From: Acinetobacter colistiniresistens
GTDB lineage: Bacteria; Pseudomonadota; Gammaproteobacteria; Pseudomonadales; Moraxellaceae
Reading direction: 5' to 3'
Assembly (NCBI RefSeq): GCF_024582815.1
Contig: NZ_CP102099.1
Location: 1,302,001-1,366,000, forward strand
Length of the DNA: 64,000 nt
Shown here: positions 56,068-64,000 of the stretch, in pieces
Layout of the letters: each line of letters opens with the position of its first letter
How positions within the stretch are numbered: position 1 is the stretch's first letter
Made by a program: the position numbers and the translations under genes
Notes under the pieces: generated by a model
Seen by the model: the letters and a program-made list of their open reading frames with translations, nothing else
What the model was told of the DNA's origin: nothing
Database searches by the model: none

Positions 56068-56080
56068 GTGAAGCAATTTG

Positions 56081-57250
56081 TTATTCAGAAACAGGCGCTT
56101 TTTTAATGTTGCGCATCAAGGTTTCTAAACATTCACGATGATGGCTTAAGCGATGTTCAAGCAACTGAAAATCAACTTTAAGTTTGTGATCCATCTGATG
56201 GATTTTTTCAGCCATCGCGGCTTTCTTCGCGTGAAGTTCTTGTTCTTTCAGCTTTGCCCAATCATTTAAGGTATGGGTAAAAGCTTCATATTCTTGGGCA
56301 ATACGTTGTTTCATTTGCACGATGTCGGTATTGACATCATGACCATAAATCGCCAAGTCACGTTCAGCATATTTAAACTTCATCGCAAGTTCAGCTTTCT
56401 TGATATTAAAGCTTGGAATACGACGTAGATTTTTTGCCAAACCGAGTTTAGAACTGGTCCAGATCAACCATTTGGTTGGGTCATATTGCCACCATTTCAC
56501 CCCATTACGATAGTCGTACTGGAAGATATGGTGATAATTGTGATAGCCCTCACCCCAAGTGAAGATCGCCAACACAAAGTTGTCACGTGCGGTGTTTTCA
56601 TCGGTATACGGACGTTTGCCCCACATGTGGCAAAGCGAGTTGATGAAGAAGGTGACATGATGGCTAATGATCAAACGCAATAAACCACCAAGCAAGATGA
56701 CGCCCCAGATATCGCCTGTTGCCCAACCAATTAAGCCCAGCACACCAACATGAACCGCAATCACCATTGGTACATAGTAGTTGTGTTGGAACATCACCAG
56801 TTTATCATTCAGCAAATCAGGGACATTTTTGAAATCGGGTTCTGATGGAGAGTGGTCGCGGATCATCCAACCTAGGTGAGCATACCAAAATCCACGTTTG
56901 ATTGAATAAGGATCTTGGTCGACATCATCGACATGACGGTGATGCGTACGGTGCCCCGAAGCCCAGAACAAAATACTGTTTTGAACGGCAAAGGTACCAC
57001 CAATCATCAATAAAATTTTAAGCGGTAATGCCGCTTCATAAGCACGGTGTGCCCAAAGACGGTGATAGCCTGCGGTAATTCCCAAGCTGCTGAGTGCAAG
57101 CAAGAAGATCATGCTTACCCACGCACTTACACTAAAATCATAATAATAAGCGTACAAAGGAATTAAAATAGCGGCAAGAATTGGTGTTCCAATTAAGGTA
57201 ATGCTAGCAGTCCAGTTGATGGGTGCCTTTTTGAGTGGGGCGGAAGTCAT
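56081..57250 (-). CDS. Acyl-CoA delta-9 fatty acid desaturase
   Basis: 389 residues from ATG 57250 (MTSAPLKKAPINW); an upstream ATG would add 11. Membrane-bound di-iron desaturase with four membrane helices and three histidine boxes: HRLWAH, GHRTHHRHVD and EGYHNYHHIF. C-terminal helical extension (about 300-389) rich in Lys/Glu. It introduces a cis double bond into acyl-CoA, adjusting membrane fluidity. Monocistronic, with terminator at 56040. Confidence 0.93.
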   Translation of the reverse strand: MTSAPLKKAPINWTASITLIGTPILAAILIPLYAYYYDFSVSAWVSMIFLLALSSLGITAGYHRLWAHRAYEAALPLKILLMIGGTFAVQNSILFWASGHRTHHRHVDDVDQDPYSIKRGFWYAHLGWMIRDHSPSEPDFKNVPDLLNDKLVMFQHNYYVPMVIAVHVGVLGLIGWATGDIWGVILLGGLLRLIISHHVTFFINSLCHMWGKRPYTDENTARDNFVLAIFTWGEGYHNYHHIFQYDYRNGVKWWQYDPTKWLIWTSSKLGLAKNLRRIPSFNIKKAELAMKFKYAERDLAIYGHDVNTDIVQMKQRIAQEYEAFTHTLNDWAKLKEQELHAKKAAMAEKIHQMDHKLKVDFQLLEHRLSHHRECLETLMRNIKKAPVSE

Positions 57251-57461
57251 ATCCGTCAGCGCTCCTAAAAACCTTGTTTGCACAAGATAATAAAACTAAA
57301 CGAGATAGCAAAACCAATCATGACGATATATTGCTATTTTATCACTGATATTAGCATGTCCAAATCAGTTAGCACTAGTATTATTCTACAGTTGTATCGA
57401 AAGAACAGTAACAGAATTCATTCATAAATTTGATCAATGAATTAAAAGGTGAAATAAATCA

Positions 57462-57986
57462 ATGTCTGAGCAAATTACCATGAAAAATCCGATTTTTTCT
57501 TTGAAGGCATTTTTTAACAAAACTTTAATATTCTCTGCTGCGGTCATGCTTGCAGCCTGCCAAAGCCAACCGAAACCAGTGCAGAAACATAGCTTACAAC
57601 CTAAGCGAGTGGCTCAACCCCCTACAATGCAAGTGCGTAAGAGCGTGGATGGTGTTCAAGATATTGAATGGCAGATCATCAGTATCCAGAATAGAAAGGC
57701 ATTGTTCTTTAATCAGTACCCAAGTTTCTCGCTTAACTCGGCCTCAAAGATGGTGACAGGTCATACTGGCTGTAACAATATCTATGGGCGCTATAAATAT
57801 GACTTTGCACAACGTAAACTGGATTTTGATGTGATGGCACAGCATCAGAGCTGTAATCGTGCTCTAGCGCAAGAGGCGGACTTGATGGATGCGATTCAAC
57901 GGGTTGAACGCTTTCAGTTAGAGGGTACAAACTTATATTTATTAGATGCCAAAGGGCAGCGTTTGATTCAGGCACAACGCAAATGA
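57462..57986 (+). CDS. META-domain lipoprotein
   Basis: 174 residues. The signal peptide has lipobox VMLAAC (Cys33). The mature part has a Lys/Pro-rich linker, then a META domain (about 75-170) with IEWQIISIQNRKALFFNQYP and TGHTGCNNIYGRYKYDFAQ, related to HslJ. Outer-membrane lipoprotein with an unknown, possibly stress-related role. AAAGGTG precedes the start. Followed by a strong bidirectional terminator. Confidence 0.88.
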   Translation: MSEQITMKNPIFSLKAFFNKTLIFSAAVMLAACQSQPKPVQKHSLQPKRVAQPPTMQVRKSVDGVQDIEWQIISIQNRKALFFNQYPSFSLNSASKMVTGHTGCNNIYGRYKYDFAQRKLDFDVMAQHQSCNRALAQEADLMDAIQRVERFQLEGTNLYLLDAKGQRLIQAQRK

Positions 57987-57988
57987 CA

Positions 57989-58019
57989 ATAAAAAGGCGG
58001 AATGATTTCCGCCTTTTTA
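57989..58019. terminator. Bidirectional terminator between the META and GDPD genes
   Basis: AAAAAGGCGGAA (57991-58002), loop TGAT, TTCCGCCTTTTT (58007-58018): a perfect 12-bp stem. Confidence 0.93.
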
Positions 58020-58736
58020 TGATTTGAAATACTGCAACATGGTACTTGGGATATCGGTAATTAGACCTTGAATGCCGAGTTGTTGTAAATGTTTGGCACG
58101 TTCAACTTCATTCACAGTCCAGACACTGATCTCAAGATTAGCCTGTTGAGTCCGTTGAATGATTTCATCTGTTGCCAATAAATCTCCCCAACCAATCTGG
58201 CAACAGCCATACTGCTGCGCTAACTCGATCGCATATTCACCAATGGGAATTTCAACCAGTAGTCCACGTTTAAAAGAACTCTGTTGTTGCTGTAGGGCAG
58301 ACAGGATTTTGACATCAAAGCTGGTAATGGTTGCGGTGGCTTCAAAACCTTTTAAATCATGCTGCAATTGTATAATCAAGCGCTCTGCGGCTGCTTCGTC
58401 TGCAACTGCCTTAATCTCCACTTCGATATGTTCAAAGTCAGTGAGGCAATCCAGTACTTGTTGCAGACTAGGAGTATATTCTTCAAAGGCCCATGCTTGC
58501 CACTGATGTCGATGATCAAATTGTTGGGCTTCAAGCAAGGTGCTACTTTCTACCTGTTGTGAACGACCTGCCGTACGTACAAAGTCCTCATCATGAATCA
58601 CCACCAAGTGGTCATCTTTCAGTTGGCGCACATCAAATTCAACGGCACGTACACCTAAATCATGCAGATAGCGGAATCCACCTAATGTGTTTTCGGGCGC
58701 TTCGCCACGCGCACCACGATGACCAATAATTCGCAT
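58017..58736 (-). CDS. Glycerophosphodiester phosphodiesterase
   Basis: 239-residue TIM-barrel hydrolase that splits glycerophosphodiesters into glycerol-3-phosphate and alcohol. Catalytic motifs: IGHRGARGEAPENTLGGF (3-20) and EFDVRQLKDDHLVVIHDE (34-51) with the two His and Glu/Asp ligands. No signal peptide, so cytosolic, UgpQ-like. It starts 21 bases after the adenosyltransferase gene on the same strand, perhaps sharing its transcript. Confidence 0.92.
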   Translation of the reverse strand: MRIIGHRGARGEAPENTLGGFRYLHDLGVRAVEFDVRQLKDDHLVVIHDEDFVRTAGRSQQVESSTLLEAQQFDHRHQWQAWAFEEYTPSLQQVLDCLTDFEHIEVEIKAVADEAAAERLIIQLQHDLKGFEATATITSFDVKILSALQQQQSSFKRGLLVEIPIGEYAIELAQQYGCCQIGWGDLLATDEIIQRTQQANLEISVWTVNEVERAKHLQQLGIQGLITDIPSTMLQYFKS

Positions 58737-58757
58737 CTTTATCTATCCAACAAATGA

Positions 58758-59345
58758 TTATGCTTGATCGATACTGTCATTAATATTCTTTTGCCACAAC
58801 ACTTCGTTACCACCTTCAGCACGTTGTAAGGCACGTGAAGCAACAAACAGCCAGTCCGATAATCGATTGAGTAATTGTAATGCGGTTGCCTGAATATTTT
58901 GGTCACGATGATGTACTGACAATAAAGCACGTTCTGCACGACGGCACATTGCACGAGCTTGATGTGCATAACTACAAGCTAAAGTGCCTGATGGTAAAAT
59001 GAAGTCTTTTAACATCGGCAGCGATTCATTCATGTGGTCGATTTCTTTTTCAAGAAAATCAATGCATACGGGCTGCAGTAAATGATAGTTTGGAATACAC
59101 ACCTCACCGCCTAAATCGAATAGCCAGTGTTGGATCAGACTTAAACTTTTGTCCCAACGTGCTTTATCTGCAACTTGGCTGGCACTGATTTGTGCACGAA
59201 GCACGCCAATGGTGGCATTGAGTTCATCGACATCGCCTAAAGCTGCAATGCGTAAATCATCTTTGGCAACGCGTGAGCCATCCCCTAGGCCAGTTGTGCC
59301 TGAGTCACCTGTACGGGTATAGATTTTACTTAAACGATGTCCCAT
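58758..59345 (-). CDS. PduO-type ATP:cob(I)alamin adenosyltransferase
   Basis: 195 residues. Converts cobalamin to adenosylcobalamin. It begins RLSKIYTRTGDSGTTGLGDG, the PduO ATP-binding signature, with LGDVDELNATIGVLRAQ and a C-terminal CRRAERALLSV/NRLSDWLFVASR block. It lies downstream of btuB (with a terminator between), in keeping with a scavenging role: import by BtuB, then activation. Small soluble protein, probably trimeric as in the family. Confidence 0.95.
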   Translation of the reverse strand: MGHRLSKIYTRTGDSGTTGLGDGSRVAKDDLRIAALGDVDELNATIGVLRAQISASQVADKARWDKSLSLIQHWLFDLGGEVCIPNYHLLQPVCIDFLEKEIDHMNESLPMLKDFILPSGTLACSYAHQARAMCRRAERALLSVHHRDQNIQATALQLLNRLSDWLFVASRALQRAEGGNEVLWQKNINDSIDQA

Positions 59346-59370
59346 AGTGCTGTTTCTCTGATCCTGAAAA

Positions 59371-59406
59371 TAAAAAGGGGATAATGTCGGTCAGAACATT
59401 ACCCCG
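59371..59406 (-). terminator. Terminator after btuB
   Basis: GGGGATAATGT (59377-59387) pairs with ACATTACCCC (59396-59405) with one bulge; T-run on the minus strand. Confidence 0.85.
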
Positions 59407-59449
59407 AAACTGGAGTTAAGAAAATATTTTTTATGATTTTATCACGCAA

Positions 59450-61333
59450 TTAATAACGGAATGTGACACCCGCAGAAGCTAGGCGACCGCCGTTGATGTA
59501 CCAAGAACCAAAATTATAAACTTCCTGATTGCGTACATCACCGATATTTTGGATGTTGGTAAATACTTTCACATTTGGATTAATGTTCCAATAAGCATTC
59601 AGATCCACAGTAGCAGAACCTGGTACTTGATTGGCACTGCTGGTCTGACTTGAATTTGCTTTACCACGTGCGATGACAGAAGCATTGATCCCGACATTAT
59701 CATATTCATAGCCAGCGGTTAGGGTTAAACGCTGACGAGGGCGATAAGCAATATCACGATCAGTTTCATCGTTTATACTACGCGCATAGGCATATTGTGT
59801 GTTGATGTAGTAGATATCATTTGACCATTTCAGGTTAAATTCACCACCCGTAATCTTTGCTTTATTAATGTTGATATTCTTTGAAACAGGGAAAGTTGAA
59901 ACCCAATCTCCGTCACAAGTTGCAATACAGGTATAAGTAATTAGATTATCAATTTCAGTATAATAGGCAGATAAGCCCGCACTTAAACCATAATTTAACT
60001 TTTGATCAAAGCCAATTTCATATGACGTGCTTTTTTCAGGTTTAAGTTCGGTATTCCCACCCCATTGTGTATACATTTCATTCAGAGAAGGGGCTCTAAA
60101 GGCTGAACCAATGTTGGCATAAACACTCGTTAGAGGGAGTAGCTGATAACGAATAGCTGCTTGCCCTACTGTATGCGTACCGAAACGTTCATTATCTTCT
60201 ACACGAACACCGACCTGTGTACTGATACCATTATCTTGGTATTGATGTTGTAAATAATAGCCAACAGAATCAATGCTTTGTTTCTTATCTTTAATGCTTG
60301 GTGTTTCATATTCAGAATCAAGATAATTTACCCCAAATAAAACATTTTGATGAGGTAAAAGATTCCATTTCAGGCTTAGATCTCCTTCATTGCTTTCAGT
60401 ATTATAATAAGACTTATCTGTTGGAATTTTCTGTTGATCTCGAATATTTGAGTAACGAGCATTTAAAGTGAAATCAGAATTTAATACATATGCTGCTTTG
60501 GCATTGATGACCTGATTCTTAAAGTCACGTACTGCATTGTTTACATTCATATTGTAGTTGTAGTAAATGCTGCGACCTTGGTTTTGATTGATTTCAAGGC
60601 TCGTGTCGATTTGATCTTTTTGATAATAACCGACTTTTGTGTAGTAACCTTTTTGATCAAAACCTGCTTTTTCATTTTTATTTTGGATATTTAAAATTGA
60701 TGTCCCATCAGATTCGAGACGTTGTCCACCGATTTGTGCATAAAAACCAGAAGCATCGACATAATCAGCACTTACTAAGGTTTTATAAGTATTATTTTCT
60801 CCATAGATGCCTGTGAGTTGTGCTCCAGTTTTTTCTGGTGTGATTGTAATCATATTAATTACACCACCAATTGCATCACTGCCATATTGCACAGAGGCAG
60901 GGCCTTTGAGTACTTCAATTTGTTGAATATGTGACGTATCTAAAAAAGCTGAAAATAAAGGGGATAAGTTATTTTGATTGTTTAGACGAGCACCATCTTG
61001 TAAGACTAGTGTTTGCGCTGGTGATGTGCCTCGTAAAGAGAGTTCTGAAATTTGCCCGATACCACCTGATTGTTTTACATAAACAGAAGGATCAAGCTGA
61101 ATAAGATCAGAGAGGTTTGAAATTGGGTTTTGATGAATGGTTTTCGCATCAATTACATTGATTCTTGCAGGCACATTTTTAATTGATTCAGGTGTTTTTG
61201 ATGCTGTCACAACAATCGTATCTAGCGTTGCAGTTTTATCGCTTGATTGATCTTGAGCAAAAGCTGGTGAAGAAAACCCCATCGCAATAGCGATAGCCCC
61301 AACTAAACGCGTTGGTTGAAAAGCAGTAGACAT
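59450..61333 (-). CDS. btuB: TonB-dependent vitamin B12 receptor BtuB
   Basis: 627 residues from ATG 61333, with GGAG upstream. The signal peptide ends SPAFAQ. The TonB box is TLDTIVVTASKTPE. The plug has ISELSLRGTSPAQTLVLQDG and QIEVLKGPASVQYGSDAIGGVINM. The barrel ends ASAGVTFRY. It imports cobalamins across the outer membrane. A cobalamin riboswitch occupies the leader, which confirms the substrate better than the protein alone. Confidence 0.95.
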   Translation of the reverse strand: MSTAFQPTRLVGAIAIAMGFSSPAFAQDQSSDKTATLDTIVVTASKTPESIKNVPARINVIDAKTIHQNPISNLSDLIQLDPSVYVKQSGGIGQISELSLRGTSPAQTLVLQDGARLNNQNNLSPLFSAFLDTSHIQQIEVLKGPASVQYGSDAIGGVINMITITPEKTGAQLTGIYGENNTYKTLVSADYVDASGFYAQIGGQRLESDGTSILNIQNKNEKAGFDQKGYYTKVGYYQKDQIDTSLEINQNQGRSIYYNYNMNVNNAVRDFKNQVINAKAAYVLNSDFTLNARYSNIRDQQKIPTDKSYYNTESNEGDLSLKWNLLPHQNVLFGVNYLDSEYETPSIKDKKQSIDSVGYYLQHQYQDNGISTQVGVRVEDNERFGTHTVGQAAIRYQLLPLTSVYANIGSAFRAPSLNEMYTQWGGNTELKPEKSTSYEIGFDQKLNYGLSAGLSAYYTEIDNLITYTCIATCDGDWVSTFPVSKNININKAKITGGEFNLKWSNDIYYINTQYAYARSINDETDRDIAYRPRQRLTLTAGYEYDNVGINASVIARGKANSSQTSSANQVPGSATVDLNAYWNINPNVKVFTNIQNIGDVRNQEVYNFGSWYINGGRLASAGVTFRY

Positions 61334-61345
61334 GCGTACTCCAGA

Positions 61346-61364
61346 CATTCACCCGTCGTGAATG
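61346..61364 (-). promoter_or_regulatory. Hairpin before the btuB ribosome site
   Basis: CATTCAC (61346-61352) and GTGAATG (61358-61364): a perfect 7-bp stem ending a few bases before the GGAG of btuB. It may be the riboswitch expression platform acting on translation. Confidence 0.5.
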
Positions 61365-61380
61365 ATAATGTGGAAATAAA

Positions 61381-61569
61381 CAACAAGCAGGTCTCCGGAC
61401 TTCACTATAATCATTAAATAAATGATGTTACTCATCATCTTCCCACATCATACCGATGCAGTGATTTGGCGTTGAGCTGAGATGAGTGATTCGATGTTAC
61501 CGTTGCGAGGGCAGTGTCGGAATTTCACCAACTTCCCTATAAGCAAAAGAATTTGCTTTAGACTTGTTG
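61381..61569 (-). ncRNA. Cobalamin riboswitch, btuB leader
   Basis: On the minus strand the conserved core reads GGGAAGTTGGTGAAATTCC, GACACTGCCCTCGCAACGGT, and the B12 box GTCCGGAGACCTGC (complement of 61387-61400). The element is closed by a 7-bp P1 helix: CAACAAG (complement of 61563-61569) with CTTGTTG (complement of 61381-61387), giving 189 nt, the normal size for this class. It turns btuB off when cobalamin is plentiful. Confidence 0.95.
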
Positions 61570-61630
61570 CAAGATTACGCAAAGTATAAAGTGTTAACGT
61601 TTTTTAAACAATTGCAATTCCGAATGAACT

Positions 61631-61661
61631 TTGCCCAAAGTGGGTCAAATTGCATTACAAT
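61631..61661 (+). promoter_or_regulatory. Possible trpF promoter
   Basis: TTGCCC (61631-61636), 19-base spacer, TACAAT (61656-61661), about 55 bases before the trpF start. The spacer is slightly long. Confidence 0.35.
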
Positions 61662-61716
61662 GCCAAAGTTTCAAAAATATTCAGTTTAAATTGGACAGCT
61701 CATGTGCCAAAGCCAA

Positions 61717-62361
61717 ATGCGAACCCGCGCCAAGATTTGTGGAATTACCCGAGCACAAGATATCTATGCCGTTGTCGAGTCAGGTGCAGATGCGATTGGC
61801 TTTGTCTTCTTTCCACCGAGCCCACGTCATGTCAGCATTGAGCAGGCAAAAACCTTGGCAGAGCTGGTGCCGCCCTACGTACAGTTGGTTGGCTTATTTG
61901 TAAATGCCAGCGCTAAAGAAATACAGACGGTGCTTGATTCAGTTCCTTTGGATGTATTACAACTACATGGTGATGAAACACCTGAACAATGCCAACAAAT
62001 TGCATCACAATGCAAACGTCGCTGGTATAAGGCCATTCAGGTTAAACCAGACCTGAATGTGGTGGCTGAAATTCAACGTTATCAGTCCACAGGTGCCAGT
62101 GCCGTGCTGTTGGATGCATGGCATCCTGAATTGAAAGGTGGCACAGGGCACAGTTTTGACTGGAACCAATTTCCACAACTTGAAATTCCACTCATCTTGG
62201 CAGGGGGCTTAACCCCTGAAAATGTCAGTGAAGCTATTGATACTACAGCGGCATTTGCTGTGGATGTCAGCGGAGGCGTCGAATCCGCAAAAGGTATAAA
62301 AGACCAACAACTGATTGAAAAATTTATGCAAGGAGTCCAACGTGGATCAGCAAAGCCTTAG
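61717..62361 (+). CDS. trpF: Phosphoribosylanthranilate isomerase
   Basis: 214 residues from ATG 61717 ([15 protein letters not shown]); ATG 61702 would add five. TIM-barrel isomerase of tryptophan synthesis. Catalytic Cys in KICGIT and Asp in [27 protein letters not shown] and [12 protein letters not shown] are conserved. It overlaps trpB by 20 bases, so the two are translationally linked. trpF-trpB(-trpA beyond) is the common order for Acinetobacter and pseudomonads. Confidence 0.97.
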   Translation: MRTRAKICGITRAQDIYAVVESGADAIGFVFFPPSPRHVSIEQAKTLAELVPPYVQLVGLFVNASAKEIQTVLDSVPLDVLQLHGDETPEQCQQIASQCKRRWYKAIQVKPDLNVVAEIQRYQSTGASAVLLDAWHPELKGGTGHSFDWNQFPQLEIPLILAGGLTPENVSEAIDTTAAFAVDVSGGVESAKGIKDQQLIEKFMQGVQRGSAKP

Positions 62362-63586
62362 TCAAAAAAATCAAGTGATTGACTACACCCAGTTTCCAGA
62401 TGCGCAAGGGCATTTCGGTATTCATGGTGGACGTTTTGTATCAGAAACGCTGATGGCTGCACTTGAAGACCTCGAAAGTCTTTATGGTCGTATGAAGAAT
62501 GATGCTCAATTCTTGGCTGAATTTGACCGTGATCTTGCCTTCTATGTTGGTCGTCCTAGTCCGCTGTATTATGCTGAACGATGGTCTCAGCACCTCGGCG
62601 GTGCGCAAATTTACCTGAAACGTGAAGACCTGAACCATACCGGTTCGCATAAAGTTAATAACACCATTGGTCAGGCATTATTGGCAAAGCTGTCGGGTAA
62701 GAAGCGTATCATTGCGGAAACTGGTGCGGGTCAACATGGTGTGGCGACGGCAACGATTGCGGCGCGTTTAGGAATGGAATGCGTGGTGTACATGGGCGCT
62801 GAAGACGTGAAACGTCAGGCCATGAATGTCTATCGTATGCGTTTGCTGGGTGCGACGGTGGTACCTGTACAAAGTGGTTCAAAAACATTGAAAGATGCCA
62901 TGAACGAAGCAATGCGTGACTGGGTCACCAATGTTGATAGTACTTACTATGTGATTGGTACCGTGGCTGGTCCGCATCCATATCCACAATTGGTTCGTGA
63001 TTTCCAATCGATTATTGGACGTGAAGCGCGCCGTCAAATTCAAGAACAAGCAGGGCGCTTGCCAGATGCTTTAGTCGCTTGTGTGGGGGGGGGGTCAAAT
63101 GCGATGGGCCTGTTCTATCCGTTCCTGAATGATCAGGATGTGAAAATGTATGGTGTTGAAGCAGCAGGCTATGGCATTGAAACAGGTAAACATTCTGCAC
63201 CATTAAATGCAGGTCATGTGGGAGTATTACATGGTAACCGTACTTACTTGATGTCGGATGCGCAAGGCCAGATCATTGAAACTCACAGTATTTCGGCAGG
63301 TTTGGATTATCCAGGTGTTGGTCCTGAGCACAGTTTCCTAAAAGACATGAACCGTGTTGAATATGTGCCAATCAACGATGATGAAGCCTTACAAGGTTTC
63401 CGTGATTTGACCAAGATTGAAGGGATTATTCCTGCACTTGAAAGCTCACATGCAATGGCCTATGTCACTAAACTTGCGCCAACCATGTCAAAAGATCAAA
63501 TCATTATTGCAACAGTTTCAGGTCGTGGTGATAAGGACTTGATGACGGTTGCACGTATTGATGGCGTTGAAATGGTTGATATGTAG
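62342..63586 (+). CDS. trpB: Tryptophan synthase beta chain
   Basis: 414 residues from GTG 62342; AAGGAG at 62330-62335 decides this start. PLP enzyme joining indole and serine. The PLP lysine is Lys104 in [10 protein letters not shown]. The phosphate loop is VGGGSNAMG (248-256), encoded by a run of ten G at 63085-63094. Other motifs: [36 protein letters not shown]. The frame is intact through the G run. Confidence 0.98.
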   Translation: MDQQSLSQKNQVIDYTQFPDAQGHFGIHGGRFVSETLMAALEDLESLYGRMKNDAQFLAEFDRDLAFYVGRPSPLYYAERWSQHLGGAQIYLKREDLNHTGSHKVNNTIGQALLAKLSGKKRIIAETGAGQHGVATATIAARLGMECVVYMGAEDVKRQAMNVYRMRLLGATVVPVQSGSKTLKDAMNEAMRDWVTNVDSTYYVIGTVAGPHPYPQLVRDFQSIIGREARRQIQEQAGRLPDALVACVGGGSNAMGLFYPFLNDQDVKMYGVEAAGYGIETGKHSAPLNAGHVGVLHGNRTYLMSDAQGQIIETHSISAGLDYPGVGPEHSFLKDMNRVEYVPINDDEALQGFRDLTKIEGIIPALESSHAMAYVTKLAPTMSKDQIIIATVSGRGDKDLMTVARIDGVEMVDM

Positions 63587-63595
63587 GTCTTTACG

Positions 63596-64000
63596 ATGCC
63601 AAGTTTGTTTGTGGTGATGTTGGGTGGTCGGCATGCAAGAGCCAATACTGAAGTGCATGATGTGGTAATCGCAATAGGCACATCTTTGCAAGAGGTAATT
63701 CCACAGCTCAAACAAGCTTGGTTTGGTGAAGCCAACGGTTTACATATCGATGCTTGGGCACAGATTTCAGGTGTGCAATCGCAAGGTGTGAATTATCAAA
63801 TTCTGTTTTCTGATGCAGCGCCTTCTGCCTCGGATGAAAAGCTCTATTTGATTAATCTGGGGGGATATTCAGCGGACATCTTTGGTGAGTTGCATCATTA
63901 TCACTTGGTTGTTGCAACAGATGCTATAATTGCAAAACAGCTAGGTAAGCAGTTTATTGGGGTGGATTGGCATAAGCCGCATACCGATCGTGTGATCGAT
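63596..64000 (+). CDS. DUF1543 domain protein, 5' part (cut by window end)
   Basis: Starts at ATG 63596, nine bases after trpB, and is open for 135 codons to the window end. Protein MPSLFVVMLGGRHARANTEV with VHDVVIAIGTSLQEVIPQLKQAWFG, then GLHIDAW and LYLINLGGYSADIFGELHHYHLVVA: the DUF1543 pattern. Function unknown. Possibly in the trp transcript. Confidence 0.85.
   Translation, partial: MPSLFVVMLGGRHARANTEVHDVVIAIGTSLQEVIPQLKQAWFGEANGLHIDAWAQISGVQSQGVNYQILFSDAAPSASDEKLYLINLGGYSADIFGELHHYHLVVATDAIIAKQLGKQFIGVDWHKPHTDRVID

Overview
The window looks like a chromosomal segment of an Acinetobacter species outside the well-known A. baumannii sequences. This is judged from gene order (hisS-yfgM-bamB-der, queA/tgt-yajC-secD-secF, ilvE-outer core locus-aspS, baeS-baeR), protein style and low GC content. 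No database search was possible, so the genus is inference and the species is open. Most of the window is orderly core genome with intact reading frames. I saw no prophage, insertion sequence or CRISPR array.

Layout. 1-4052: end of hisS, then yfgM, bamB and der (translation, outer-membrane assembly, ribosome maturation). 4122-4772: an Sfp-type phosphopantetheinyl transferase. 4789-7161: a divergent NCS1 permease and Asp/Glu/hydantoin racemase pair sharing two copies of a FadR/GntR-like operator. 7275-11775: tgt-yajC-secD-secF on the minus strand. 11776-16034: a block of four clustered hairpins, lemA and two DUF3137-like membrane genes, lying between tgt and queA. 16215-16301: tRNA-Leu(CAA) with a strong promoter. 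16345-19010: a very AT-rich stretch with two multiply frameshifted pseudogenes and a small unrecognised reading frame. 19162-24211: a soluble sensor kinase, glnE and ilvE.

24388-35098 lies between ilvE and aspS, the position of the lipooligosaccharide outer core (OC) locus in A. baumannii. Here it holds a DXD glycosyltransferase, ugd plus a UDP-glucuronate 4-epimerase, an ATP-grasp (TupA-like) gene, a Stealth-type sugar-phosphate transferase, four GT25 glycosyltransferases (three in tandem), a capsule-synthesis-like glycosyltransferase and an LpxL/HtrB-type acyltransferase with a small membrane protein. Together they would build a hexuronate-containing and probably phosphodiester-decorated LOS. 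After aspS come a DUF4184 gene and a decayed O-antigen-ligase/Wzy-like pseudogene.

39591-46312: a ZnuD-like zinc receptor under an apparent Zur box, a phospholipase D family protein, two unknown proteins, two RcnB-like proteins and PsiE. 46435-50181: two large acyl-CoA dehydrogenases. 50493-53401: a Spy-like lipoprotein divergent from baeS-baeR. 53402-53906: a non-coding stretch with a DnaA-box palindrome. 53907-58736: L,D-transpeptidase-like protein, SelO, fatty acid desaturase, META lipoprotein and GDPD. 58758-61569: a cobalamin riboswitch, btuB and a PduO-type adenosyltransferase. 61717-64000: trpF-trpB and the start of a DUF1543 gene.

The most notable items are the OC locus content, the four-hairpin element at 12036-12149, the paired GntR-type operators, the DnaA-box palindrome, and the contrast between three badly frameshifted AT-rich loci and an otherwise intact window.
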